Shown: positions 42,435 through 50,735 of the stretch, piece after piece
Layout of the letters: each line of letters begins with the position of its first letter
Numbering within the stretch: the first letter of the stretch is position 1
Assembly (NCBI GenBank): GCA_965215035.1
Contig: OZ244040.1
Span: forward strand, 2,790,001-2,854,000
Direction: 5' to 3'
Length of the DNA: 64,000 nucleotides
Source of the DNA: Azophilus sp965215035
GTDB lineage: Bacteria > Pseudomonadota > Gammaproteobacteria > Pseudomonadales > Azotimanducaceae
Notes under the pieces: generated by a model
Database searches by the model: none
Told to the model about the DNA's origin: nothing
Seen by the model: only the letters and a program-made list of their open reading frames with translations
Made by a program: the position numbers and the translations under genes

Positions 42435-42463
42435 TTGGCAAGCGCGGAGTTCCCGGCTATAGT
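42435..42463 (+). promoter_or_regulatory. Sigma-70 promoter of leuL-leuA
   Basis: TTGGCA (42435-42440), a 17-base spacer (42441-42457) and TATAGT (42458-42463). Transcription would start near 42470-42471, which is the ATG of the leader peptide. Confidence 0.7.
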
Positions 42464-42470
42464 GCGTGCC

Positions 42471-42533
42471 ATGAACGCACCGGCCCGGTTATTCAGCCTG
42501 TTCCTTTCTATCCTGCGTCTCCTGCCGGCGTAG
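42471..42533 (+). CDS. leuL: leu leader peptide
   Basis: A 20-codon frame, M-N-A-P-A-R-L-F-S-L-F-L-S-I-L-R-L-L-P-A, with six Leu codons (TTA, CTG, CTT, CTG, CTC, CTG), as expected of an attenuation leader that senses charged tRNA-Leu. It lies 80 bases before leuA. Its ATG is only seven bases past the -10 box, so the mRNA probably begins at or next to the AUG with no ribosome-binding site, as described for some other amino-acid leader peptides such as trpL in Sinorhizobium. A hairpin overlaps the last three codons and the stop. Confidence 0.7.
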   Translation: MNAPARLFSLFLSILRLLPA

Positions 42534-42568
42534 CCGGCAGCCAACTCTCCACACAAGGGCGTTCGCCC
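42522..42568 (+). promoter_or_regulatory. leuA attenuator hairpins
   Basis: CTGCCGGC-gta-GCCGGCAG (42522-42540) spans the last leuL codons and stop, so a ribosome stalled or terminating there controls whether it forms. GGGC-gttc-GCCC follows at 42557-42568. Neither is followed by a T-run, so termination may depend on Rho or act on leuA translation instead; the exact mechanism is not evident. Confidence 0.5.
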
Positions 42569-42613
42569 AACCAAGCAAGACCTCAAACCTGAAACAGCAG
42601 GGACGTTACCGTT

Positions 42614-44326
42614 ATGAGTGTGCAAGCAACAGTCAATCGACAGGAAGAAACCATCCAAGGTGGCCGCGCCCGGGGCAGCATGCGCTATCAGAAATATCGT
42701 CCGTTCCAGCCCGTCTCGTTGCCAGAGCGCCAGTGGCCCGGTAGGACCATCACGCGCGCGCCGCGCTGGTGCAGCGTCGACCTGCGGGACGGCAACCAGG
42801 CGTTAATCGACCCGATGAACGTCGAAGAGAAGCTGAGGATGTATGAACTGCTGCTCGAAGTCGGTTTTGCCGAGATCGAGGTGGGCTTTCCGGCGGCCTC
42901 GCAACCGGACTTCGACTTCATTCGACGGATCGTCGACGAAGGCCGGATACCGGGCGATGTCGCGGTTCAGGTGCTCTGCCAGGCCCGGGAGGAACTCATC
43001 GAGCGGACAGTGCAGGCCCTGGAAGGCGCGCCGAATGTCATCTTCCATCTGTACAACTCAACCTCGGAGCTACAGCGGCGCGTGGTGTTCGAGATGGAGC
43101 GGTCGGGCATCATCGAACTGGCGGTGCGGGGTACCCGCATGGTCAAGCGGGGCTTGAGCGGGCTGGATGCGAACATCGGTTTCGAATATTCCCCGGAGAG
43201 CTTTACCGGCACCGAGTTGGACTTCGCCGTGGAGATCTGCACGGCTGTAACCGAGGAATGGGGCGCGACGGTCGAGCGGCCCATCATCATCAACTTGCCG
43301 TCCACCGTCGAGATGGCGACGCCAAATGTATACGCCGACCAGATCGAATGGTTCGCCACCCACTTTCCGCATCGCGACAAGGCCATTATCAGCCTGCATA
43401 CGCACAATGATCGGGGCACTGGCATCGCGGCGACCGAGCTGGCGCTGATGGCGGGTGCCGAGCGGGTGGAAGGAACGCTGTTCGGCAACGGCGAGCGTAC
43501 CGGCAATTGCGATATCGTCACCATGGCCATGAACCTGCTCAGCCAGGGGGTGGATCCGGAGCTCGATTTTAGCGACATGCCACGCATTCGCCGTACGGTG
43601 GAGGCGATCAACAAGCTGCCGGTCCACGAGCGCCACCCCTATGCGGGCGACCTGGTGTTCACCGCTTTTTCCGGTTCCCACCAGGATGCCATCAAGAAGG
43701 GCATGGCCAGGGTGGATCCGGGCCGCTGGGAGGTGCCCTACCTGCCAATCGATCCCGAGGATGTGGGCTCGTCGTACAAGGAAACCGTGCGCGTCAACAG
43801 CCAATCGGGCAAGGGGGGTGTCGGCTTCCTGCTCGAGGAGTTCTACGGCATCGTGCTGCCGCGCGAAATGCTGAGGGAATTCAGTGCTGTCGTGCAGAGG
43901 CTGACGGAGACCCTCGACCGGGAAGTCAAGGCGGCGGAGATATTTCAGGCGCTGTTGGATGAATACGCCGGCGAGAACGGGCCGTACCGCCTGATCGATT
44001 TCGATGTGCTGACCGGCCGGCAAGCCGATCAGCGCTGCGTTGCGCGGGTGGAGGCATCGGAACAGCAGGTTACGATAGACGGGGAGGGCAGTGGCCCTAT
44101 CGAGGCGTTTGTCAACGGTTTGCAGGAAACGCTCAACGAACCGGTTGGTATCGTGGAATACCACGAGCACGCGCTCGCCACGGGCAGCGATGCCAAGGCG
44201 ATCTGTCTGCTCGCCATTGAGGATGCGGGCGGTCAACGCTGTTATGGCGTTGGCGTCAGCCGCAACACCATCACAGCATCGCTGCAGGGCGTTATTGCCG
44301 CCATGAACCGGCGCTGGAAACGCTGA
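42614..44326 (+). CDS. leuA: 2-isopropylmalate synthase (long form)
   Basis: 570 residues, the first committed enzyme of leucine synthesis (acetyl-CoA + 2-ketoisovalerate). It is the long (LeuA2-type) enzyme. The TIM barrel has RDGNQALIDPM with the metal-binding Asp and metal ligands H262-T-H264-ND; the C-terminal allosteric domain (leucine feedback) lies in residues of about 440-570 (YRLIDFDVLTGRQADQ.., GSGPIEAFVNGLQE). ATG 42614 is preceded by an aggga-type site. Expression is probably controlled by attenuation through leuL as well as allosterically. It stands alone; leuBCD are not nearby. Confidence 0.95.
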   Translation: MSVQATVNRQEETIQGGRARGSMRYQKYRPFQPVSLPERQWPGRTITRAPRWCSVDLRDGNQALIDPMNVEEKLRMYELLLEVGFAEIEVGFPAASQPDFDFIRRIVDEGRIPGDVAVQVLCQAREELIERTVQALEGAPNVIFHLYNSTSELQRRVVFEMERSGIIELAVRGTRMVKRGLSGLDANIGFEYSPESFTGTELDFAVEICTAVTEEWGATVERPIIINLPSTVEMATPNVYADQIEWFATHFPHRDKAIISLHTHNDRGTGIAATELALMAGAERVEGTLFGNGERTGNCDIVTMAMNLLSQGVDPELDFSDMPRIRRTVEAINKLPVHERHPYAGDLVFTAFSGSHQDAIKKGMARVDPGRWEVPYLPIDPEDVGSSYKETVRVNSQSGKGGVGFLLEEFYGIVLPREMLREFSAVVQRLTETLDREVKAAEIFQALLDEYAGENGPYRLIDFDVLTGRQADQRCVARVEASEQQVTIDGEGSGPIEAFVNGLQETLNEPVGIVEYHEHALATGSDAKAICLLAIEDAGGQRCYGVGVSRNTITASLQGVIAAMNRRWKR

Positions 44327-44780
44327 CGACGGGTCGCTGTGCGTACTCGGCAACGATTACACGCGGGTTTCGTTCGACGCGGCCATTGCAACCGATGGCT
44401 TCTTTGAGACGGCCAACAGGCGGGGATTTCCCTTGAGCGCTTTGCGTTGCGAAGTGCCTGATCGGAGTGCATTCTCGTTTACGTGAAAGGTTTCTCGGGG
44501 TTCGAAGCGGAACCGGGGGCTGAGGGGCTACAGTGCACTATAGAGGATTCAGACCGGCCAATCGGCCACTATGATCGTTTGAGCATTGGGAGGCATTGCG
44601 TGGTGGCCAGGGATGCGCTGCCGCCGCAGGCGTTTGCCACTCGGCAACAATGGGCTGGCGCGGGAAATCTCCAGTGATTCGCCTATCCGCCTATGTTGTT
44701 CTGTTGTCGCTTTACTACGGTACTGTAGACGCCGGGGTGACGGCCTATGTTCACATCGCTTGGTGGTGATTCCGCGGCGG
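44327..44780. other. Intergenic stretch between convergent leuA and corB
   Basis: No gene is supported. A 64-codon plus frame at 44483-44677 has no recognisable start signal or resemblance. No clear terminator with a T-run was found. Confidence 0.4.
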
Positions 44781-46226
44781 CTAGTCGGTTGACACTCGGG
44801 TGATCCTGCAGTGCTTGACGATGTTGTCTGTAATGCGCAGCGTCTCGATGCGGTATTCGTCGGTGCCCTTGGCCGGGGAGGGTGGGGTGGTGCGCGCCGC
44901 GGCATCGGGGCCCCCGCCCAGGGCGTGCGGGGTGCCGCCTTGCGCGTCATTCGAACCCTCGGCCGGGGAGCGCAACGGCCAGCCTATCGCGGCGGCGGAA
45001 CCCTCGTCCGGGGCAGGTGGGCGGCCCCCCTTCGTGGGCGGAATACACAGGCACAGGTTCGCTTCGGGAATGGTCTCCAGCGTCTCCAGTATCAGGCCAT
45101 TGAGTGTTTTCGGGCCGTTTGTGGGCAGTTCCCAGCCTAGGGCGCGGTTGATGTCTCGCAATACCGCGGTGCCGTCGATGAGGTAGGAACCATCCGCCTG
45201 GGGAACGATCTCCGGCATATTGGCCGCGTGGTCGGTGGTGAACTCACCGACGATCTCCTCCAGGATGTCTTCCAGTGTGACGATGCCCTGGATGTCCCCG
45301 TACTCGTCCACGACCAGTGCGATACGCCGCTTTTCCTGCTTGAAATTGACAAGCTGGGTGTGCAGCGGGGTCGCTTCGGGGACGTAGTAGGGTGTGCGGG
45401 TGAGGCGCAGCAGTTCCGCCTTGGTCAGGCCATCCTGGCCTAGGTGTCGGGTCAGGCGGCGCAAGTGCAGCATCCCGAGCACATTGTTTATGTTATCCCT
45501 ATAGACGGGCAGGCGCGTGTGCTGGCTGTTGGCGAGCAGGGCCAGAATCTCGTCCATCTCGTCATCGATGTCGATGCCCACGATCTCTTTGCGGGGCACC
45601 ATAATGTCGTCCACGGTGACCTTCTCCAGATCCAGCACACCCAGCAACATGTTCTGGTGCTGCCCCGGAATGTGGGCGCCCTCGTCGACCACCGTGCGCA
45701 GTTCATCTGCTGTCAATGGCGCGCCACTGGGCGGTTCCCCGGACTTGATGAACGGCCGCACGATGGCGTTGCTGAGGGTATTGGTGAACCACACCAGGGG
45801 CCGCATCGCCCGGAGCAGCGGATCAAGGATGTGGACGGATGCGAAAGCCAGCCGTTCCGGCGTGTGCGCCGCGATGGTCTTGGGCCCAACCTCGGCGAAT
45901 ATGAGAAAGAAGATCGTCAGCGCAATGGGCGCCACGACCACCCCGCTGTCGCCGAACAGCCGCAGGCCGATTACGGTGCCGACGCTCGCCGCTAGGAAGT
46001 TAACGAAATTGTTGCCGATCAGTATTACGCCGAGCAGGCGGTCGGGCCGTCTTAGCAGGCGGTTCGCCTTGCGCGCGCCCAGGTGCTTCTGCTTGACGAG
46101 GTGGCGCAACCGATAGCGATTGAGCGCCATCATGGCCGTTTCCGAGGAGGAAAAATACGCGGACAGTATGGTCAGCGCCAGTATGATGACCAACAGAACG
46201 GAGGACGGGAGGTCGGCCAGAGACAC
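44781..46226 (-). CDS. corB: CorB/HlyC-CorC family CNNM transporter
   Basis: 481 residues from GTG 46226, the start matching usual CorB N-termini (LADLPSSVLLVIILALTILSA); the longer frame upstream lies in ypjD. The CNNM/DUF21 membrane domain (residues 8-180) has YFSSSETAMMALNRYRLRHL and GNNFVNFLAASVGTVI. A CBS pair (VTVDDIMVPRKEIVGIDID.., LVVDEYGDIQGIVTLEDILEEIVG) and a CorC_HlyC domain follow. Family members link Mg/Co transport to the envelope. About 60 residues of low-complexity P/G/A sequence are inserted inside the CorC_HlyC domain (between LCLCI and YRIETLRI). It follows ypjD by five bases, the standard pair. Confidence 0.9.
   Translation of the reverse strand: MSLADLPSSVLLVIILALTILSAYFSSSETAMMALNRYRLRHLVKQKHLGARKANRLLRRPDRLLGVILIGNNFVNFLAASVGTVIGLRLFGDSGVVVAPIALTIFFLIFAEVGPKTIAAHTPERLAFASVHILDPLLRAMRPLVWFTNTLSNAIVRPFIKSGEPPSGAPLTADELRTVVDEGAHIPGQHQNMLLGVLDLEKVTVDDIMVPRKEIVGIDIDDEMDEILALLANSQHTRLPVYRDNINNVLGMLHLRRLTRHLGQDGLTKAELLRLTRTPYYVPEATPLHTQLVNFKQEKRRIALVVDEYGDIQGIVTLEDILEEIVGEFTTDHAANMPEIVPQADGSYLIDGTAVLRDINRALGWELPTNGPKTLNGLILETLETIPEANLCLCIPPTKGGRPPAPDEGSAAAIGWPLRSPAEGSNDAQGGTPHALGGGPDAAARTTPPSPAKGTDEYRIETLRITDNIVKHCRITRVSTD
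44868..45040 (-). repeat. GC-rich insertion inside corB
   Basis: The in-frame insertion repeats peptides of the form A/S-P-x-E/K-G: APDEGSA, SPAEGSN, SPAKGTD. The DNA repeats variants of CCCTCGKCCGGGGAG three times (near 44872, 44958 and 45002), and a close copy (ccctcggccggggtgc) occurs at 47169-47184, outside any gene. It resembles short repeats that spread into coding regions. Confidence 0.5.
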
Positions 46227-46231
46227 TATCC

Positions 46232-47035
46232 CTAGCCCAGCAGTACTTCCAGTACAAACTTGCTGCCAAAGTAGCCGAGGAGCAGCAATGCGAATGCCGA
46301 TAGCGTCCAGCGTACCGTCACGGTGCCGCGCCAGCCGAACGCCTGGCGGCCCACCAGCAATACGACGTAGATGGCCCATGAGGTGGACGACAGGACGGTA
46401 TGGTGAACTACCTGCTGCGCGAACATATCGTCGAGATAGACAAAACCACTGCCGATGGCGATGGTCAGCCACGCGAAACCTACCCACAGCATGACGAACA
46501 GCAGGTGCTCCATGGTCTCCAAGGGCGGCAGAATGCGCAGCCTTGCGATGTGGCTCTTGGCGCGGATGTTTCGTTCCGCCACACCTACCAGAATCGATTG
46601 CAGGGCCGCTATCGTCAGGATGCTGTAGGCGAGGATCGAGACCAGCACATGTATAGCCAGCGCTTCGCTCATGCCTTCCAGCGATGTTCCACTCCGCTGC
46701 AGAAATAGCGAGGCCAGGAGCGCCAGGGCGGCCAACGGAAACAACAGCACGAACAGGCTGTGCACGGGCCGGGCAATCGCTGTGGCGGCAACCATCGCCA
46801 GCACGATGAGCATAGTGAGGCTGGCAACGCTGGCCAGGCTGAGGTTAAGGCCCCCAGGCAGGTTTGTTGTCGCCCAGGCCGCAATAGCGTGCAGGATCAG
46901 CGCGGGTAGAACGAGTGCCCACAACACCCACGCCGGTACCGCCCTGTTGTGCGTGAACGCCCGCAACTGCAGCCAGATACCCAGCAGATACAGAACAACC
47001 GCCAAGACTCCCGGGATGATGGGACTAAAAGCCAC
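46232..47035 (-). CDS. ypjD: CcsA/YpjD-type inner membrane protein
   Basis: 267 residues, eight or so membrane spans, matching the cytochrome c assembly-like family CcsA/YpjD (WVLWALVLPALILHAIAAW, PVHSLFVLLFPLAALALLAS, MSEALAIHVLVSILAYSILTIAALQSIL, GFVYLDDMFAQQVVHHTVLSSTSW). The H-x-x-L and W-x-x-x histidine-bearing loops (IHVLVS, VHHTVLS) resemble heme-handling members. Function of YpjD itself is not established; it is usually found beside corB, as here, and near ffh, which is not next to it in this window. Confidence 0.85.
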   Translation of the reverse strand: MAFSPIIPGVLAVVLYLLGIWLQLRAFTHNRAVPAWVLWALVLPALILHAIAAWATTNLPGGLNLSLASVASLTMLIVLAMVAATAIARPVHSLFVLLFPLAALALLASLFLQRSGTSLEGMSEALAIHVLVSILAYSILTIAALQSILVGVAERNIRAKSHIARLRILPPLETMEHLLFVMLWVGFAWLTIAIGSGFVYLDDMFAQQVVHHTVLSSTSWAIYVVLLVGRQAFGWRGTVTVRWTLSAFALLLLGYFGSKFVLEVLLG

Positions 47036-47532
47036 TAGCCTATCCGACTTGGGCTGGGGAAAGCCTGATTAAGTTGATGTTCAAGGGCACTATGCTCCAT
47101 AACCGATTGATTTCGCTTGACGCAATCAGGTAATGGCGTGCTTGTTCGGACCTTCCCTAGTTGGGAGAGCCCTCGGCCGGGGTGCGCGGGGGGACGCGCT
47201 GCGCGGAGTTAGCATCGTCCGGCAACCGATGCCGACATCGCGCAACGCCTTTGCGGTCTTGCGCCCGTGGGCTGCCAGCGCGGTCACCATGTTGCGAATC
47301 GTAGGTTGGGGTAGGCCGACCGATGATAACACCATTGGAAATCCGCGCGACACGGGATGGATGCGGATCAGGGCCATGTGTTACGCGCCGAACGGTGCAC
47401 TTGGACGCCAAAACGAGAATTGCCGATGCGGATACGCCGCCGGTGCGGAAAAGTTGCTCGACCGACCAGGCATCCTTCTCTAGAATGCGCGTCCCCGTCC
47501 CAATCGACATCCGCGTCGGTGGGGCAGTGTGG
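47036..47532. other. Intergenic stretch before tRNA-Pro
   Basis: I see no gene with support. A copy of the corB GC-rich repeat lies at 47169-47184. A possible -10 box TAGAAT is at 47481-47486 with a GC-rich discriminator after it, but no well-spaced -35 box; it could drive the tRNA. Confidence 0.4.
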
Positions 47533-47609
47533 CGGAGTGTAGCTCAGCTTGGTAGAGCACTACGTTCGGGACGTAGGGGCCGGAGGTTCAAATCCTCTCA
47601 CTCCGACCA
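47533..47609 (+). tRNA. tRNA-Pro (CGG)
   Basis: 77 bases, full cloverleaf: acceptor CGGAGTG/CACTCCG with discriminator A and encoded CCA; D-stem GCTC/GAGC with loop AGCTTGGTA; anticodon stem CTACG/CGTAG with loop TTCGGGA (anticodon CGG); T-arm GGAGG-TTCAAAT-CCTCT. Decodes CCG. Confidence 0.93.
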
Positions 47610-48016
47610 ATGACCAGGGCAAGGGCCAAATGCCCCCCCAGCGTTTTCACGATGAGACCACCCCCCGGACACTGGCCCCCCACGCCGCAGGCCAAGGGCC
47701 AAATGCTGCCGCCAGCGTTTGCATCGCGACCCGACGCCGGACGCCCGATGCGGCCACGATTTTCCCGAGGAACCAACTTGTCGCACACCTGGTCCGGGCG
47801 GGTCGGCGGTGGTGCTCGGAAATGATTGAGAAAAGCGGATTTTCGGGGCAATCGTGCGCCGGACGAGAGCCGTTGAGCCGTTCGACTTGGTGGCGTCCGG
47901 CGGCATGAGGACGGTGCCGCCTACCCAAAGTGATAGTAGTTGGTGGCGGGGGATTCCAGTATAAGTTCAGGGTTTGGTTCTGGCCTTGCGTCAGGCGGGG
48001 CTGTTGCGCTGACAGG
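47610..48016 (+). repeat. Gene-free stretch with imperfect direct repeat
   Basis: Copies at about 47617-47659 and 47690-47731 share AAGGGCCAAATGC and CCAGCGTTT, with an offset of 73 bases. No gene is seen. The rest is presumably leader to the second LAL gene, without a clear promoter. The repeat does not resemble the tRNA 3' end, so it is not an obvious attachment site. Confidence 0.45.
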
Positions 48017-50719
48017 ATGATGATTGATTCCACGCAGGCTGTGCAGGAAGAGGAGACGAACGGCCCGGTTTCCTGGCTACCCAAGTCCAAGTTCCAGCCG
48101 CCGACGACCACCAGCCATCTAATCGCGCGGCCGCTACTGATCGACCTGCTGGAAACCGCGCTCGGCCGACGGCTCATTGTAGTGACGGCCCCGGCGGGGT
48201 TCGGCAAGTCCACCCTCCTTGCCCAATGGTGCGCGGGCCGGGACGAACTTGACGGGATTTCCGCCTGGTTGACGCTGGACGAGACGGACGCCGAGCCCAA
48301 CCAGTTCCTCGCCTCCCTGATTCAAGCGCTCGACAACGCCGACTTCAACGTCGGCGCGCTTTCCATCGCCGCGGACGACGGTCTAATCGGCACTTCCGTG
48401 CATCTTGTGCTGCGGCGTTTGGCGGCGACCCTGCGGCGGGCGGAATTGCCCACCCTCCTAGTGATTGACGACTACCACCGCGCCAAGTCGCCAGCTATCG
48501 ACAAGATCATTCTAGAGCTCGCCGAACACTGCGCAGGCCATTTGACCCTCTGCCTGGCGAGCCGCGAAAACCTCATCCCCGAACTGCCGTCGATGCTGGC
48601 GTCGGGGGAGGCGCTGGAAATAGACGCGTCCAACCTTCGGTTTACCGACGCCGAACTCCGGGTCGCTGTGGGCGTTGAGCTGGCCGAACCGGCGTTTGCC
48701 GCTCTGCAGACGAAGGTCGAGGGTTGGCCGGTGGCCATCCAAATGGCGCGATTGCTGCTCAGCGGCGATGCGGACCAGGAAGCTTCAATCGCCCGCCTGC
48801 ATGGGCATACGGGGCACCTGGCGGCCTACCTCACCGAGCAGGTCATCGAGCGGCTTAGTCCCGAGCAACGGAATTTCGTGCTAAGGACCAGCATCTTGGA
48901 CACCTTCGATGCCGATTTGGCGGACGCGGTTTGCGGCCACGATCAGAGCAGCCGCCTGCTCAAGGCTCTAGAGCCACTGCACGCATTGCTTGTACCGTTG
49001 GACCATCAATGCCTTTCGTTCCGCTATCACCACCTATTCGCCGAATGCCTGCAGGATTTGCTTCGGCGGCAGCCGGATGTGGAGGTGCGGCTGCTGCATC
49101 TGAGCGCCGCCCGATGCCTGGGCGGGCGGGGCGACTATTCGGCCGCCGTCCGTCATGGCATGGCTGCCAAGAGTGACTGCCTGTGCGCGGACCTGGTCTG
49201 CCGTGCGGGCGGCTGGGAGTTGGTGCTGTTCGGCGGCATCGGCCGCTTGAACGGTCTTTTGCGCCACTTTCCACAGAAAACGTTGCAAAAGTACCCCCGC
49301 CTGCAGCTCGCCAAATCCTACTTAGCGCTTAAGAACGGCCAAATTGGCGAGGCCAGAGCCTACTTTGATCGTGCCTTGTCGTCACCACGCTTCCGTAGGG
49401 ACGATGCCGATTTGATGCGCGACTACGTGAACCTGCGCATACTCGTAGAAGCCTACGAAGACAACGGCCTGGTCAACCCGGACAACGATTTCATTCACCA
49501 GGCGCTGGACCATGTCCGTGACGACCCCATGACACGTGGCATCATCCAATGCAATATGGCGCTGCGCCACACCGCGTTCGGACGCTTTGAGCAGGCCCGC
49601 TCGCAGGCGGAAACCGCTGCTCGCTCCATGCGTGAGGCCCGTTCCGTGCTGGGGCTGAACTACAGCTACCTCCATCTCGGCATGATTGCCTTCTACACCG
49701 GCCACTATCGGGTGGCGACAGCGAACTTCGAAAAAGCTACGGAAATGGCGCGCGACAACTTCGGTGCCGACAGCGGGCTTAAGTATCTTTCCGAAGTCTA
49801 TCGGCAGGCTGTGCGGTTCTGGAAGGCCGGGCTTGACGACGGCAGCTTGGATGCCTTGCGGGATGCGGTCGAGCACACGCGCCGGTTTGATGGCTGGTTT
49901 GAGAACTTTGCGATCGGCTACGACGCACTCTTTGAGGACGCCATACAGAGCGGACGCTATCCGGATGCGTGGGAGATCATCAAGAAGATGGAGGCCGACG
50001 CCAACGAGCGCGGCATTGAGCGCCTGCGGTTGCTTTGCTCGGCCTTTCGACTGGTTTACTTCGTGCGCACTGGCGACCTGCGCGGTAGCGCCCGGGAGTA
50101 CGAGCGGGTTAGGGCGGTGGTGGCGCAAAACGTGGAACTCGCCCCGTCCGCGAACTGGCTGAACCTGTTTTTTTGCTTCTGTGCCTGCGCGCAGCACCTT
50201 GCCTTGAGCAACGTTCGCCTGGCGCTGAGCTATGCGCACCGCGCCCACGAGGTGGTTGCGGCGATTGGTGCCGAATTCTTCGTTCTGCGCTCGCATCTGG
50301 TGCAGGCCCTGGTGCTCGACGCGGCCAATCGTCGGCGCGATGCGGTGGAAGCCTTGTTGCCGGGGCTGAAGATGGCCTCGACCTCGGAAATCGTCCAGCC
50401 CTTCCTTTCTCGGGACGCGGAAAGGTTGCTGCGCGCCACCCGCGGGAATGCCCATCTGTACGACGAGGACGTGCTGATGTCGAACTTCATCGCCGACATT
50501 CTGCGCAGAAGCGCCAATGGGGAACGGCTGCTCAGCGAGTGTGAAATGCAGGTTATGGAGGAACTGGCGGCCGGCAAGTCCAACAAGGAAATCGCCCGAG
50601 TGCTGGATCGAACGGAAAACACCGTCAAGTTCCACGTCAAGAACATTTTCGCGAAGCTCAAGGTCACCCGCCGGATGCAGGCGGTGACGGCCGCCAAAGC
50701 GCTCCGGCTCATCGAATAG
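48017..50719 (+). CDS. LAL-type LuxR transcriptional regulator (MalT-like), cluster 2
   Basis: 900 residues from ATG 48017 (acagg just upstream; ATG 48020 possible). Same architecture as the cluster 1 regulator: Walker A A58-PAGFGKST, Walker B LLVIDDYHRA, helical winged segment (RLSPEQRNFVLRTSILDTFD, RYHHLFAECLQDLL), long helical repeats and a C-terminal LuxR HTH (LSECEMQVMEELAAGKSNKE..NTVKFHVKNIFAKL). The two regulators are clearly homologous but diverged. It precedes hyuA2 by 16 bases on the same strand and so may be in the operon it controls. Confidence 0.88.
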   Translation: MMIDSTQAVQEEETNGPVSWLPKSKFQPPTTTSHLIARPLLIDLLETALGRRLIVVTAPAGFGKSTLLAQWCAGRDELDGISAWLTLDETDAEPNQFLASLIQALDNADFNVGALSIAADDGLIGTSVHLVLRRLAATLRRAELPTLLVIDDYHRAKSPAIDKIILELAEHCAGHLTLCLASRENLIPELPSMLASGEALEIDASNLRFTDAELRVAVGVELAEPAFAALQTKVEGWPVAIQMARLLLSGDADQEASIARLHGHTGHLAAYLTEQVIERLSPEQRNFVLRTSILDTFDADLADAVCGHDQSSRLLKALEPLHALLVPLDHQCLSFRYHHLFAECLQDLLRRQPDVEVRLLHLSAARCLGGRGDYSAAVRHGMAAKSDCLCADLVCRAGGWELVLFGGIGRLNGLLRHFPQKTLQKYPRLQLAKSYLALKNGQIGEARAYFDRALSSPRFRRDDADLMRDYVNLRILVEAYEDNGLVNPDNDFIHQALDHVRDDPMTRGIIQCNMALRHTAFGRFEQARSQAETAARSMREARSVLGLNYSYLHLGMIAFYTGHYRVATANFEKATEMARDNFGADSGLKYLSEVYRQAVRFWKAGLDDGSLDALRDAVEHTRRFDGWFENFAIGYDALFEDAIQSGRYPDAWEIIKKMEADANERGIERLRLLCSAFRLVYFVRTGDLRGSAREYERVRAVVAQNVELAPSANWLNLFFCFCACAQHLALSNVRLALSYAHRAHEVVAAIGAEFFVLRSHLVQALVLDAANRRRDAVEALLPGLKMASTSEIVQPFLSRDAERLLRATRGNAHLYDEDVLMSNFIADILRRSANGERLLSECEMQVMEELAAGKSNKEIARVLDRTENTVKFHVKNIFAKLKVTRRMQAVTAAKALRLIE

Positions 50720-50735
50720 GCAGCGAGGATAGGCC

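Noticed and set aside
47126..47377. Minus-strand 83-codon ORF before tRNA-Pro
   Set aside because: No ribosome-binding site or family match, and it contains the corB-type GC-rich repeat.
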